Positions 6,718 to 14,984 of a stretch of 35,835 nt of DNA are shown here, in pieces (position 1 is the stretch's first letter; the number at the start of each line of letters is the position of its first letter). The DNA comes from Candidatus Woesearchaeota archaeon (GTDB taxonomy: Archaea; Nanobdellota; Nanobdellia; Woesearchaeales; DSVV01): assembly GCA_018303325.1 (NCBI GenBank), contig JAGVYH010000027.1, positions 1 to 35,835 of the forward strand. Direction: 5' to 3'. The notes under the pieces were generated by a model. The model saw only the letters and a list, made by a program, of their open reading frames with translations, had not been told where the DNA came from and made no database searches. The position numbers were made by a program, and so were the translations under genes.

Positions 6718-7668
6718 ATGAAGAGAAGCGTTATTCAGATAGCCAACAGCACACAATTAATTTCTTTGCCGAGAAAATGGACACTGCAGTTTGGGATAAA
6801 AAAGGGAGATGAGCTGGAGATTGAAGAAAAGGGAAATAAGCTTGAGATAAGAACTGAGAAAGTGCCTGCACTCAGTGAAGTCACATTAGACATTTCAGGA
6901 TTAGACAGGACTTCAACAATGCTGTATATAAGGAGTGCTTATAGGCGCGGTTTTGATTCTATAAAAATTAAATTCAGCAAACCTTCAACTCCTCACTACA
7001 GAATTAAAGAAGATGTAAGTTATATTAGCATTATAAACACAGAAGTTAATCGTTTAGTTGGATTGGAAGTGATTAAGCAAACTGAAAATTACTGCGAGCT
7101 AAAAGATTTTTCAGGTGATTACGGCAAAGATTTTGAGTCTTTAATGAGAAAAGTTTTTTTGCAGATAAATGATGCAATGAGCGATTTGTTAAAAGGTCTT
7201 ACAAACAAAGATATTGAATTGCTAAAAACAATTGAAGAAAAACATGATGCAATAACCAAATTTATCAGTTACTGCCTAAGGCTCTTAAACAAAAAAAGCA
7301 ACTATGAGATAAGCAAGAGCCATACATTATATTACACTCTTGCCAGCTTAGATGTAGTTACAGACGCAATAAAATATGCTGCAAGAGAAATAATTAAATA
7401 TAATAAGAGATTCAAAAAAGAGAGTATTGCCCTTTGCGAACTGATTCAAAAATTCATATTAATTTATTATAACTTATTTTACAGTTTTGAATTAAAAAAA
7501 ATGAATGATCTTATAAGAATTAGAAATGAAATTCTTATAAAAACCGAAACTGTGGCAAAGAATATACCTACAAGAGAATTATTGATTATTAATGATTTAA
7601 AGCAAATAACAGAAATTTTAAAAGATTTGGGCGAGGCCAGAATAGAAATGGAATACAAGCAAGAATAG
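6718..7668 (+). CDS. PhoU-like regulator with N-terminal AbrB/SpoVT DNA-binding domain
   Basis: A 316-residue archaeal protein of the PhoU-related phosphate-uptake regulator group. Residues 1-50 (KRSVIQIANSTQLISLPRKW, then GIKKGDELEIEEKGNKLEI) form a swapped-hairpin AbrB-type DNA-binding domain. The rest is mainly helical, and two helical halves, around ESLMRKVFLQINDAMSDLLK and CELIQKFILIYYNLFYSFEL, resemble the PhoU three-helix repeats. In archaea such fusions are annotated as phosphate uptake regulators; a role in phosphate or other transport control is inferred from family only, as no Pst transporter gene is near. A strong TTGGGGGGATT lies just before the ATG at 6718, which fixes the start. 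Element B lies upstream, between the gene and any distal promoter. Confidence 0.82.
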   Translation: MKRSVIQIANSTQLISLPRKWTLQFGIKKGDELEIEEKGNKLEIRTEKVPALSEVTLDISGLDRTSTMLYIRSAYRRGFDSIKIKFSKPSTPHYRIKEDVSYISIINTEVNRLVGLEVIKQTENYCELKDFSGDYGKDFESLMRKVFLQINDAMSDLLKGLTNKDIELLKTIEEKHDAITKFISYCLRLLNKKSNYEISKSHTLYYTLASLDVVTDAIKYAAREIIKYNKRFKKESIALCELIQKFILIYYNLFYSFELKKMNDLIRIRNEILIKTETVAKNIPTRELLIINDLKQITEILKDLGEARIEMEYKQE

Positions 7669-7689
7669 TATGGTGGCAACTTAATTATG

Positions 7690-7723
7690 AGACATTATTG
7701 CCGTAGAGATAATGTGTCATGCT
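7690..7723. terminator. Hairpin after PhoU-like gene
   Basis: ATGAGACATTAT and ATAATGTGTCAT pair with one mismatch around a ten-base loop, between two convergent genes. It could serve as a bidirectional 3' end signal or be a small member of the hairpin families found elsewhere in the window. Confidence 0.45.
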
Positions 7724-7782
7724 ACTAAGAGATAAGATATGTTTTATTTTTATATATTAAAAAGAATTAATACTCATATGAA

Positions 7783-9051
7783 TTAATCAAACTTAAATTT
7801 AACTGCATGTATATAAGGCAAAGCATCATCTGTGAGGCTGGCAACAAAATCACCATTTAAGTGTGTCGTGACATATTCTTTAGAAAAGATTTTATATTTT
7901 CTTAACAACACTTCTTTAAATATTTCTTTTAATCTTTGCTTGTATTGCGGCGTTGCTGAAGAGAGATTCTTAAAGGAAGTATGTGATAAGACAAGTACAC
8001 TATTATTTTCTTCAATCATTTCAGTCGGTGAAAGATTTTTCAAAGCAGAAATGATTCCTGTTTTATTCATACCATATTGACTGCCAATTTCCATAATCTC
8101 ATCATCTGACAAATTGTACATATGAGTTGGTGTGTTAGCAGGAGTATGTTCTACAATATCAATCATTTGCTGCAGTTCCTTTATACTGTTAGCGTTGTAT
8201 AAATTTTTAAGCAGATGCTCAACAAAATGCGTATGAAACATTTCTTTTAAATTATTAAATCTTTCAGATGACGTTTGGCTTTTAAAACAATCATCGTCTG
8301 AAAAGTCTTTATAAAGAGGGCGCCAGCCAACAATATAATACATTAATAATGCTTCTATTTTTTCAGCTACGCTTTTAATTTGGCTTCCAATTTGCGAAGA
8401 ATCAATTTTTTTGGGATTTCCAAGATTATCAAAAACAGCCAAAAAATTTTGTTTTTGAGAAGAAAAGTCAGCTATATAAGATTTAACTGAATCATATCTT
8501 TGCATATTTCTAACATCTTCTGAAACACCAATTCTTTCTTGGATATGTGAAGTATATTGTACATTGATAAGAACAGGGACAAAATTAGGCATTTGCTGAT
8601 ATTTAGTTATTAATTCTTTCACAACAGCAGGAGAGCCAACCTGAAGGTTAAATATTTTTGATTTTGTATCATCATACATAGAATCTGCATATAATACTTT
8701 TTCACCATATGAAAGATATGCCAACCCAAGTATAGCTTTGGTTTCTTCATCAAAAACAGAATCTGGTGTAGTACCATCAGACATGGAGATACCTAAAGGA
8801 AGCCTTGATGATCCTTCTCTTCTATGTTCAGAAAATTTAGGTGGTGCATATAATTCAGTAAATTTTACTGGACGTACTCTTCCAATTATTGAAGACTTAC
8901 CTGCATTAGTAACTCCAGCAACTAAAAGAAAAGGAAGGTCAGGATTAATTCTACCTAAAATAGTATCATTAAAATGAAGAATTCTATCTTCAAGAGTGAG
9001 AGTACTATCTGTTCCACCAGTTGAATCAATTGAAATCTTACTTCCCCCCAA
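7783..9051 (-). CDS. P-loop NTPase of unknown role, possibly guanylate-kinase-like
   Basis: A 422-residue protein with a clear Walker A motif GVTNAGKS at residues 46-53, preceded by a hydrophobic strand (PFLLVA). After it come VKFTELYAPPKFSEHRREGS, positioned like the TRxPRxGE substrate loop of guanylate kinases, then VPVLINVQYTS and QERIGVSEDVRNMQRYDSV, resembling the LID and ERL..R part of that fold. This similarity is by eye and weak. The C-terminal 180 residues are helical and unrecognised. The likely start is a TTG at 9051: a TATA box (TATTTATATTTAAAAG on the minus strand, about 9064-9085) places transcription near it. The run of six G just after the TTG could instead be a ribosome site for an unusual later start, so the N-terminus is uncertain. 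It is convergent with the PhoU-like gene. Confidence 0.6.
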   Translation of the reverse strand: MGGSKISIDSTGGTDSTLTLEDRILHFNDTILGRINPDLPFLLVAGVTNAGKSSIIGRVRPVKFTELYAPPKFSEHRREGSSRLPLGISMSDGTTPDSVFDEETKAILGLAYLSYGEKVLYADSMYDDTKSKIFNLQVGSPAVVKELITKYQQMPNFVPVLINVQYTSHIQERIGVSEDVRNMQRYDSVKSYIADFSSQKQNFLAVFDNLGNPKKIDSSQIGSQIKSVAEKIEALLMYYIVGWRPLYKDFSDDDCFKSQTSSERFNNLKEMFHTHFVEHLLKNLYNANSIKELQQMIDIVEHTPANTPTHMYNLSDDEIMEIGSQYGMNKTGIISALKNLSPTEMIEENNSVLVLSHTSFKNLSSATPQYKQRLKEIFKEVLLRKYKIFSKEYVTTHLNGDFVASLTDDALPYIHAVKFKFD

Positions 9052-9345
9052 TTATTTAAAATATTAAGTGTAACTTTTAAATATAAATATTACAATTGTG
9101 TTGATTACCCTATTTTTGCCTCTTAAAGAGGAATTTACCATTAGGAAGGAATAAATCATATTTAAAGGTTATCATTTTAAAGCTCATTTTGGGCTTGTTT
9201 TATCTGTTATTTCCTTCTTAATTTTTAGCAGATTTGAGATTTACAGATGGAACAGTGGTTTCTTTATTAATCTTCTTTTTTATAATTGTCAATTAATACC
9301 AATTTTAATAATATTTATATAGGTTTTAGATACTACATCTAATTT

Positions 9346-10089
9346 ATGAAAACCATCATCCTCGCTGCAGGCTATTCAACAAGGCTGTATCCATTAACCC
9401 TAAACACACCAAAACAACTGCTTAAAATAGGCAATAAGCTGATGATTGAGCATATTCTTGATAAATTAAGGCATATTAATGATATTGATGAAATAATAAT
9501 TGTTTCAAACAATAAGTATTACAATAGGTTTTGTGAGTGGAAAAAAAGTTTTAAATTTAACAAACACATAAAAATCATCAACGACGGTTCAAACTGCAAC
9601 GAAGAAAGATTAGGCGCTGTTGGAGATATGCATTTTGCTATTTCTTCTGAAAAGATAAATGATGATGTGCTGATAATTGGCGGAGATAATTTATTTGAGA
9701 CAGATTTAACAAACATGATAACCCTCTTTAAAAAAACAAACTGCCCAGTTGTGGCTGCAAGGGATTTAGGTGAGCCTGCAAAACTATCTAAAAAATTCGG
9801 CGTAATTGCAACAGATAAAAATTCCAAAATCATTGATTTTGAAGAAAAGCCAGAATTTCCTAAGTCTTCATTGGCGAGTACATGCATATATTTATATACA
9901 AAAGAAGATATAACTGAATTTGAGAAATGCATAAAAGAAAATAAAAAACCAGACAACACAGGAGATTTCCTGAAATATATGTTAAGCAAGAAAGATGTTT
10001 ACTGCTATAAATTCAATGAAATGTGGTATGATATTGGAAGCCACGAGGAATTGAAGGAAGTGAATGATATATATACTAAAAGTGATTAA
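9346..10089 (+). CDS. Sugar-phosphate nucleotidyltransferase (NTP_transferase family)
   Basis: A 247-residue enzyme that transfers a nucleotide from NTP to a sugar phosphate, giving an NDP-sugar. The N-terminal signature LAAGYSTRLYPLT followed by PKQLLKIGNKLMIEHIL is that of glucose-1-phosphate thymidylyl/uridylyltransferases. IIGGDNLFETDL gives the metal-binding Asp after the central strand, FGVIATDKNSKIIDFEEKP the sugar-binding part, and CYKFNEMWYDIGSHEEL the conserved C-terminal WYDIGS. No left-handed beta-helix is attached, so it is the short form. The base and sugar cannot be told. TATTTATATAGG about 30 bases upstream indicates a nearly leaderless start. The last residues IYTKSD are encoded by the left arm of hairpin D. 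It is followed by a glucosidase gene 109 bases later, suggesting a shared role in polysaccharide metabolism. Confidence 0.88.
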   Translation: MKTIILAAGYSTRLYPLTLNTPKQLLKIGNKLMIEHILDKLRHINDIDEIIIVSNNKYYNRFCEWKKSFKFNKHIKIINDGSNCNEERLGAVGDMHFAISSEKINDDVLIIGGDNLFETDLTNMITLFKKTNCPVVAARDLGEPAKLSKKFGVIATDKNSKIIDFEEKPEFPKSSLASTCIYLYTKEDITEFEKCIKENKKPDNTGDFLKYMLSKKDVYCYKFNEMWYDIGSHEELKEVNDIYTKSD

Positions 10090-10120
10090 TTTTCGAACAA
10101 ATTAATCACTTTTAGTATAT
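10071..10120. repeat. Perfect 22-bp hairpin, TCGAAC-loop family (copy D)
   Basis: Positions 10071-10092 and 10099-10120 are exact reverse complements (outer part ATATACTAAAAGT, inner part GATTAATTT) around the six-base loop TCGAAC. The element overlaps the stop codon of the nucleotidyltransferase gene. A terminator role is possible, but no long T run follows on the plus strand. Confidence 0.85.
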
Positions 10121-10198
10121 AATAAAAAAGAAGTATATAGTAAAGAATATAAGAACTGAAAAAATAGATTATTGCATGCATAAAAAAAGAGGTATTTC

Positions 10199-12349
10199 AT
10201 GGACGATAAAGTCAAAGTAGTTCACAAAATAGAAGATGATGCAGAATTAAAAGAAGCAATAAATCCCTCTTTTTTGTTAACTAATAAAATTGGCGGCTTC
10301 TTAAGTTTTGGAAGTTTGAGAAATATCACAAGATACCAAGGCAGCTATTTTCTAAAACAAACCAGCGACGTAAACTGGAAATTATTTAAGGTTATTGAAG
10401 ACATTAAGATAGACAAAACACCGACGCATTTGATTAATAATTTTTACAATATTGAAAGATGGTACGGCGCAGATAAAAATAAATTAGCTATACACTCAAC
10501 AAATGAAATTACAAAAGAAGAATTTTATATGCACAAAAGTAATGCGTTTGTTTACACACTTGAAAATTATAATAATTATGTTGAGCTGACTCTTGACTGC
10601 AGAGAAATATTTGATTTCAGCGACAAGGGAAGAATATATAAAATATACAAAAAACCTGATTTTCTGGTTATAGAATACACAAAATATGACAATGATGATA
10701 TTTCTGATTTAAGGAATGCTGATTCTTCTAACTTAAGGAGCATAAACTATAAGATTTACCTTGTTATAAAAGGATGTTTTGAATATGAGCTAATAGACAA
10801 ATGGGTTCCTGCTGAATATGAATATGACACCAAAAGAGGAACTCAACCAAAAAAGCTTTACATCTACAAAGCAATAAGGATTCCTGTCAAAAACAGCATA
10901 AGCTTAATCTTCAGCTACTGCGATGATTTAAATGAGGCAAAGGAAACTGCCTATGACATGGATATGAATTATAAAAAATACCACACCAATGACGACGAAT
11001 TTCTTAAAACAATCTGCAAAATGCCTTATGATTCAAAGATATATGACGAAGACCTGAAACTTGCATACAAAAACTGCATTAAATCATTAAATGATCTTCA
11101 TGCTGAGTTCGACGGCAATTATGGATTATTTGGCGGTTTGCCATGGTTCCATCATTTCTGGAGCAGGGATGAAACAATATCCACTATTGGGTTAATGAAT
11201 GAAGAGCAGTTTCTTGAATCAAAAAAAATACTATTTAAACAGCTCGACAATCTAAACCAGAACGGAAGATTGCCAGACAGAATACCTTCTTCGGATTTGG
11301 ACAGTGCTGATTCTGTCGGCTGGTGTTTTAAGAGAATAAATGACCTTATGGAATACACCAGAAAAAAGCTGATGTTCAGACAATATTTTTCTGCGAATGA
11401 TTTAGAGTATGTGAAAGACAAATTAAGGGAAAGCATTGTTAGGCATCTGAAATATTTTACATTTAATGGACTTGCTTATAACAGAAAACTTGAGACGTGG
11501 ATGGATACAGAATATATAGATGGAAAAAAGAATATAAGTGAAACAGAAAGTGCAAATGACAAAGAAAAGATAGGAAAAACAGAAAGTATAAACAACAGGG
11601 AAGGTTTCAGGATAGAAATTCAGGCATTAAGATTAAATATGTATAAAATGATGAAGGAGCTCTGTAATGCAACAGGAGACAAAAATAGGTATGATGAATA
11701 TAAACGATTAGAAAATGAAACCAAAGCTATTGTCAGAGAAAGATTCTGGAAACCACCTGTGCTTGCTGATGGTGTTACAAACATTGCCAATAATAATAAA
11801 AATAATATAGACGAAACAATTCGGCCAAACATATTTATTGCATATTATGTATATCCTGAGCTGTTAAGCCCTGAGGAATGGGAAACGTGTTTTGACTATG
11901 CTCTGAAAAAATTATGGGTTGATTGGGGCGGCATTTCAACAATAGATCTTAATAATAAATTGTTTAGTGAAGAGTATACAGGAGAAGATAATAAAAGTTA
12001 TCACAGAGGAGATTCGTGGTTTTGGATTAATTGTTTAAGCGCAATCTGCATGCACCGTTTAGAAAAACAGCTCAAAAATAAAAATAGTTATAACAAAAAT
12101 ATTGACGACTACCCAAAAAAACCTAAAAAAAGCAAATATAATGATAAATATAATGAACATATACATAAAATAATCAATGCATGCTGCGAAGAGATTCTAT
12201 TCAAAGGATTTATCGGGCATGCATCTGAACTAAGCAGTGCGAAAGAATTAAGGGCAGAAGGATGTCTGTGCCAAGCATGGAGTGCGGCAATGTTTATTGA
12301 GATGATAAATGAGGTTTATTACTCGAAGATAAAATTTGAGACCTTCTAA
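10199..12349 (+). CDS. Amylo-alpha-1,6-glucosidase / glycogen debranching-type enzyme (GH133-like)
   Basis: A 716-residue protein. The first half matches the N-terminal glycogen-debranching domain of archaea and bacteria (FLLTNKIGGFLSFGSLRNIT, a variant of the family's GGY-S motif). The second half is the (alpha/alpha)6 barrel, with GLFGGLPWFHHFWSRDETIS, an active-site region containing the RDE motif, then ETWMD, RIEIQALRLN, SYHRGDSWFW and EGCLCQAWSAAMFIEM. Such enzymes release glucose from alpha-1,6 branches of glycogen or similar glucans in the cytoplasm. AGAGGT lies eight bases before the ATG. Two low-complexity insertions are visible: a repeated KxxxTES..N run between ETWMD and RIEIQAL (about 11520-11610), close to the active site, and a Lys/Asn/Tyr-rich run at about 12070-12170. 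With the preceding nucleotidyltransferase it suggests a storage-glucan or glycan function. Confidence 0.85.
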   Translation: MDDKVKVVHKIEDDAELKEAINPSFLLTNKIGGFLSFGSLRNITRYQGSYFLKQTSDVNWKLFKVIEDIKIDKTPTHLINNFYNIERWYGADKNKLAIHSTNEITKEEFYMHKSNAFVYTLENYNNYVELTLDCREIFDFSDKGRIYKIYKKPDFLVIEYTKYDNDDISDLRNADSSNLRSINYKIYLVIKGCFEYELIDKWVPAEYEYDTKRGTQPKKLYIYKAIRIPVKNSISLIFSYCDDLNEAKETAYDMDMNYKKYHTNDDEFLKTICKMPYDSKIYDEDLKLAYKNCIKSLNDLHAEFDGNYGLFGGLPWFHHFWSRDETISTIGLMNEEQFLESKKILFKQLDNLNQNGRLPDRIPSSDLDSADSVGWCFKRINDLMEYTRKKLMFRQYFSANDLEYVKDKLRESIVRHLKYFTFNGLAYNRKLETWMDTEYIDGKKNISETESANDKEKIGKTESINNREGFRIEIQALRLNMYKMMKELCNATGDKNRYDEYKRLENETKAIVRERFWKPPVLADGVTNIANNNKNNIDETIRPNIFIAYYVYPELLSPEEWETCFDYALKKLWVDWGGISTIDLNNKLFSEEYTGEDNKSYHRGDSWFWINCLSAICMHRLEKQLKNKNSYNKNIDDYPKKPKKSKYNDKYNEHIHKIINACCEEILFKGFIGHASELSSAKELRAEGCLCQAWSAAMFIEMINEVYYSKIKFETF

Positions 12350-12404
12350 AAAAATTTATAAAAATCCCAAATATTTATAAAACAAATCGTATTTCTCTGC
12401 TTTT

Positions 12405-13316
12405 ATGCAATTGAGTAACTTATATACAGAAGAAACTACTAAAAAAGTTCTTAAATTACTAGTTCCAGATACAGAAGATCATACAGAAGGCAGGAAAAGA
12501 AATAAGTATGAATATGTAATGACTGAGCCTGAAGTATTGCCTGACAAGTTATTAGCCGATTGGTTGTCATTTAATTATATTTGGACAGTGGGCTTTAAAG
12601 CAGATGGTACATTAATAATGGGTGAAGTAGGGGGAATAATACCAACACACCCTAAAATTAAAAAACAATTATTAGCAGTTGCTCAAGCAAGTGTATACAA
12701 AGTATTTTTAGGTATAAATGTAATAAAAGAAGCAGAAAAAACAGGAGATAAACAAGGTGAGAAACAATGTATTTCTCAGTTAGAAGAAGAGATTGAAACA
12801 AGTTTAGAGCAAAGAGGAAAAGTTACTGTTGTTAATGGAAACAGAAATTTTGCACATTATGATTTTACAACAAGTGTTGCCAGAGAGGACCCATTAGATA
12901 TAATTAAGTATGATCCCTTTTTAGAATTAAGTGCTTCTGGAGCAATAGTAGTATCTTACAGATGTTTGGAGAGTGAACAATATATATTTAATGTACCTGT
13001 AAACACAGATATTTTTAGAGAGCTAGCTTCTATAAATACAGAAAATATAGATAATGATGCTAAAGTAGAGTTAATGAGAGCTAAAAGAAGTATACTTATA
13101 CCTAACCAATTTGTTGCAGGATTTCATATAAAATATAAGGCAAGTCAAGAATCTCAGAAAACAACAATTACTATTAGTCCTGTTATAGCAGAAAGAGATG
13201 CAGGAGAGTGGATAAAAAAATTAGGGCTCAAAGCAAAAGAATCACCTATTAATTATCTGGGGAATAGTGGACCTCAAGGTGAATATAATGTTATGACAAA
13301 AGTACTTCTAGATTAA
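12405..13316 (+). CDS. Hypothetical protein, 303 aa
   Basis: I do not recognise this protein. It is soluble, with no signal peptide or membrane helix. It contains segments rich in beta strands (FNYIWTVGFKADGTLIMGEV, KVTVVNGNRNFAHYDFTTSV, ASGAIVVSYRCLE, FVAGFHIKYK, TTITISPVIAERDAGEWIKK) and a charged helical stretch with EKTGDKQGEKQCISQLEEEI near residues 105-130. TATTTATAAAAC (about 12372-12383) sits some 27 bases before the ATG, giving a typical nearly leaderless archaeal start, so it is probably transcribed on its own. It lies just before the largest repeat element of the window, which may have brought rearrangement here. Confidence 0.6.
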   Translation: MQLSNLYTEETTKKVLKLLVPDTEDHTEGRKRNKYEYVMTEPEVLPDKLLADWLSFNYIWTVGFKADGTLIMGEVGGIIPTHPKIKKQLLAVAQASVYKVFLGINVIKEAEKTGDKQGEKQCISQLEEEIETSLEQRGKVTVVNGNRNFAHYDFTTSVAREDPLDIIKYDPFLELSASGAIVVSYRCLESEQYIFNVPVNTDIFRELASINTENIDNDAKVELMRAKRSILIPNQFVAGFHIKYKASQESQKTTITISPVIAERDAGEWIKKLGLKAKESPINYLGNSGPQGEYNVMTKVLLD

Positions 13317-13459
13317 AAAGGTATTTTTTGTATTTGGGTAGATGAAGTTCAGTTTCTCACTCTTTTTGACATCTTTTCTTTTTCTCGCTCACAATCCTGT
13401 TTCCCGTTCTCAACTCGTGTTTGGGACGAAGTCCACCGTCACATGAAAAGAAATTAAAG

Positions 13460-13557
13460 GTAAGATGGTAGGAAGGTGTATTAAAGTAAGATGGTAGGAA
13501 GGTGTATTAAAGTAAGATGGTAGGAAGGTGTATTAAAGTAAGATGGTAGGAAGGTAT
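13460..13557. repeat. 26-bp tandem repeat, about 3.7 copies
   Basis: The unit GTAAGATGGTAGGAAGGTGT plus ATTAAA repeats exactly three times (13460-13537), then a partial fourth copy diverges into GGTATGATGG. There are no spacers, so it is not a CRISPR array. A reverse-complement piece CCATCTTAC at 13718-13726 can pair with any unit. Confidence 0.92.
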
Positions 13558-13726
13558 GATGGTTTGATGGTAACGACTTATTTCCGTCGTGCTGTAGTAC
13601 CTTCTTACCTTCAAACTATAGTCACGGACATTAATAATCATATATGTAGTTCCGTGACTATATACGTGGACTTTAACTAAAAGGATAAGAATATTAAAGT
13701 CCACCACTACATCTAACCATCTTACT
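13558..13726. repeat. Hairpin pair inside MITE copy 2 (element F)
   Basis: ATAGTCACGGA/TCCGTGACTAT (about 13617-13660) and GTGGACTTTAA/TTAAAGTCCAC (about 13665-13703) are both perfect 11-bp stems with loops of about 20 bases. They are enclosed by GTAAGATGG/CCATCTTAC, and a smaller stem ACGAC/GTCGT lies at about 13572-13590. No coding potential is evident. Confidence 0.7.
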
Positions 13727-13779
13727 TTTCTTCATGAACTGGTTGGACATGCCAGGAACTAAACAAATACAATTTTTCT

Positions 13780-14376
13780 CTAAATAATACTCTTCTCTTT
13801 CTTATACTGCGCAATTGTCAGCTCATACAATGCTTCTTTTAATGGGCCTGTACATTTATCTAAGCCGCCTAATAAAGTATCAATCCACTTGACTTCAAAA
13901 TTGTTTTTTTCGTAGGTGCATGTAAATGATCTCTTTGCAAACATTTCCTTGATTGGCTCTGGCTCTGAATCAGAAATTTCTGTGATTGTTTTTGTGAATG
14001 TGCAGTCCAAAAAAGATTTGAATTCGTATTTTGTGCCTGCATCGTCAAGTATATAAACCGAAGGTTTGCATTCATTTGCCAGGTTAATAAAACATTCTTT
14101 TGTATCGCAGGTTTCATAGCCAAACGGCCTGAAGAAAAAAATAAATGCAATAACACCAAAAATAAGCAATAATGAGATAATTAGAAAAGGAATACCTTTT
14201 TTTAATTTCTGAATAGACGGCTCTTTTACAAGCTCATTAATTATCTCGTCAATATCCTCTTTGTTATATCCTCTGTCCAAAAGAACTTTTTCTATTGAAG
14301 TAAATGTAAAACCTTTATGATACTCTTTATCAATATATTCTTTAACCTTCTTTTTTAATTCTGGTTCCATTGTCAT
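13780..14376 (-). CDS. Single-pass membrane protein with N-terminal helical domain
   Basis: A protein of about 198 residues of unknown function. Residues 1-60 are a charged helical domain (ELKKKVKEYIDKEYHKGFTF, then LLDRGYNKEDIDEIINELVK) that looks like a small winged or UBA-like helical module. One strong membrane helix follows (GIPFLIISLLLIFGVIAFIF). The remaining C-terminal part contains cysteines at ETCDTKECF, NECKPS, DCTF, FTCTYE and DKCTG, which suggests an exported, disulfide-bonded or metal-binding domain outside the cell. I chose the start MTMEPELKKK at 14376 because GTGAT lies about six bases upstream; an ATG seven codons earlier would bury that site. It is flanked by repeats on both sides and stands alone on the minus strand. 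Confidence 0.6.
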   Translation of the reverse strand: MTMEPELKKKVKEYIDKEYHKGFTFTSIEKVLLDRGYNKEDIDEIINELVKEPSIQKLKKGIPFLIISLLLIFGVIAFIFFFRPFGYETCDTKECFINLANECKPSVYILDDAGTKYEFKSFLDCTFTKTITEISDSEPEPIKEMFAKRSFTCTYEKNNFEVKWIDTLLGGLDKCTGPLKEALYELTIAQYKKEKSII

Positions 14377-14487
14377 ATAACTATCACATAAGCACAATAA
14401 GAAATAGTATATATATTTGTTTTGGTTAATTTAAGGGTAGTGAATGAGAAGTTAAGGTTTAAGATTAATGTGTTATTTAACTTATAA

Positions 14488-14577
14488 TGTCGGACATAAA
14501 TACTTATACAAATAGTTATGTCCGACAAATATAGTAAGTGACATGATTTGTCTAAAAATTTAGGTCACTTACTATAT
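14488..14577. repeat. Tandem hairpins upstream of membrane-protein gene (element G)
   Basis: TGTCGGACATAA/TTATGTCCGACA (14488-14527) and ATATAGTAAGTGAC/GTCACTTACTATAT (14529-14576) are perfect 12- and 14-bp stems with loops of about 16-20 bases, placed side by side. The arrangement is the same as in elements E and F, although the stem sequences differ. Confidence 0.72.
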
Positions 14578-14750
14578 TTCTTGTTTTTTTAGTATTTTTC
14601 CTGCCCATAATTAAGTTTACCGCTCTCAACTGGTTTGTAGGACGCAGTCCACCGTTACATGATTTTCTTAAAGTTTTTTCGAAAAGGTTTATTTGTTGGT
14701 AAATTTGCAGAAATAAACTAAAAAACCTATTCATGAAACGGGTGGCTTCG
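14575..14750 (+). mobile_element. Dispersed MITE-like repeat, copy 3, interrupted by insertion sequence
   Basis: The long arm TTTACCGCTCTCAAC.. GGACGCAGTCCACCGTTACATGA is followed by an AT-rich centre and the start of the short arm, TTCATGAAACGGGTGGCTTCG. It stops at 14750, where CAAGCTGTGTCACAATT, an insertion-sequence end, begins. The missing end of the short arm, TTCGCCTAGGAACTGAACTAAA, is found at 16170-16191, on the far side of the second insertion sequence. Confidence 0.7.
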
Positions 14751-14855
14751 CAAGCTGTGTCACAATTGTTTTCGTCGTCGAAAAGGAGGCTATTTTGAGC
14801 TCGCCTCCAGTCGCAATGTAGCAATTAGTATACATTTTTCTGAATTGTGACACAG
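14751..14855. mobile_element. 105-bp MITE derived from the adjacent insertion sequence
   Basis: The left end CAAGCTGTGTCACAATT and the right end TGAATTGTGACACAG are inverted copies, matching the ends of the larger insertion sequence (CAGGTTGTGTCACAATT and TGAATTATAACACAACCTG). The inside holds a hairpin GGAGGC/GCCTCC and no coding sequence. TTCG precedes the left end, as at the larger element. Confidence 0.8.
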
Positions 14856-14984
14856 TCGAGGGCTTATGCGGAAACCTCGTTGCACTTCGGTTTCCCAAAT
14901 TGCTCGCCAGGAGGTCGGAATTTTCTGGGTTGCCTGAAAATTCCTCCACTCGGCTCGTGGTAGTATAACTAATTGTGACAGGAG
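14856..14984. repeat. GC-richer double-hairpin segment
   Basis: GGAAACC/GGTTTCC (14870-14895) and GGAGG..AATTTTC with GAAAATT..CCTCC (14910-14946) form two hairpins, and AATTGTGACAG at 14970-14980 again resembles an insertion-sequence end. Base composition is clearly richer in G and C than in the surrounding sequence. It could be a third nested element; its borders are not certain. Confidence 0.45.

Larger units (their letters stand above)
13330..13770. mobile_element. Dispersed MITE-like repeat, copy 2, with expanded centre
   Basis: The left end is GTATTTGGGTAG (degenerate), followed by the long arm CTCGCTCACAATCC..CGTTCTCAACTCGTGTTTGGGACGAAGTCCACCGTCACATGA in separate blocks. The right end TCATGAACTGGTTGGACATG then CCAGGAACTAAACAAATAC is the short arm, second subtype. 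Flanks TATTTTTT and AATTTTTC match at 6 of 8. The centre holds a tandem repeat and two long hairpins, making this copy about 440 bp instead of about 185. Confidence 0.75.

Noticed and set aside
9052-9345. Gene or RNA in the 294-base gap between the NTPase and the nucleotidyltransferase
   Set aside because: Only AT-rich sequence with the two divergent TATA boxes was seen; no frame with a ribosome site and no strong fold.
10093-10098. tRNA T-loop (TTCGAAC) in the hairpin family
   Set aside because: The loop looks like a T-arm, but stems are 22 bp, there is no anticodon or acceptor arm, and no CCA-end context; not a tRNA.
13460-13557. CRISPR-like array
   Set aside because: Units of 26 bp follow each other directly with no unique spacers, and no cas genes are near; it is a plain tandem repeat.
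14398-14487. Additional small gene upstream of the membrane-protein gene
   Set aside because: AT-rich, no start with a ribosome site; likely the promoter region of the minus-strand gene.
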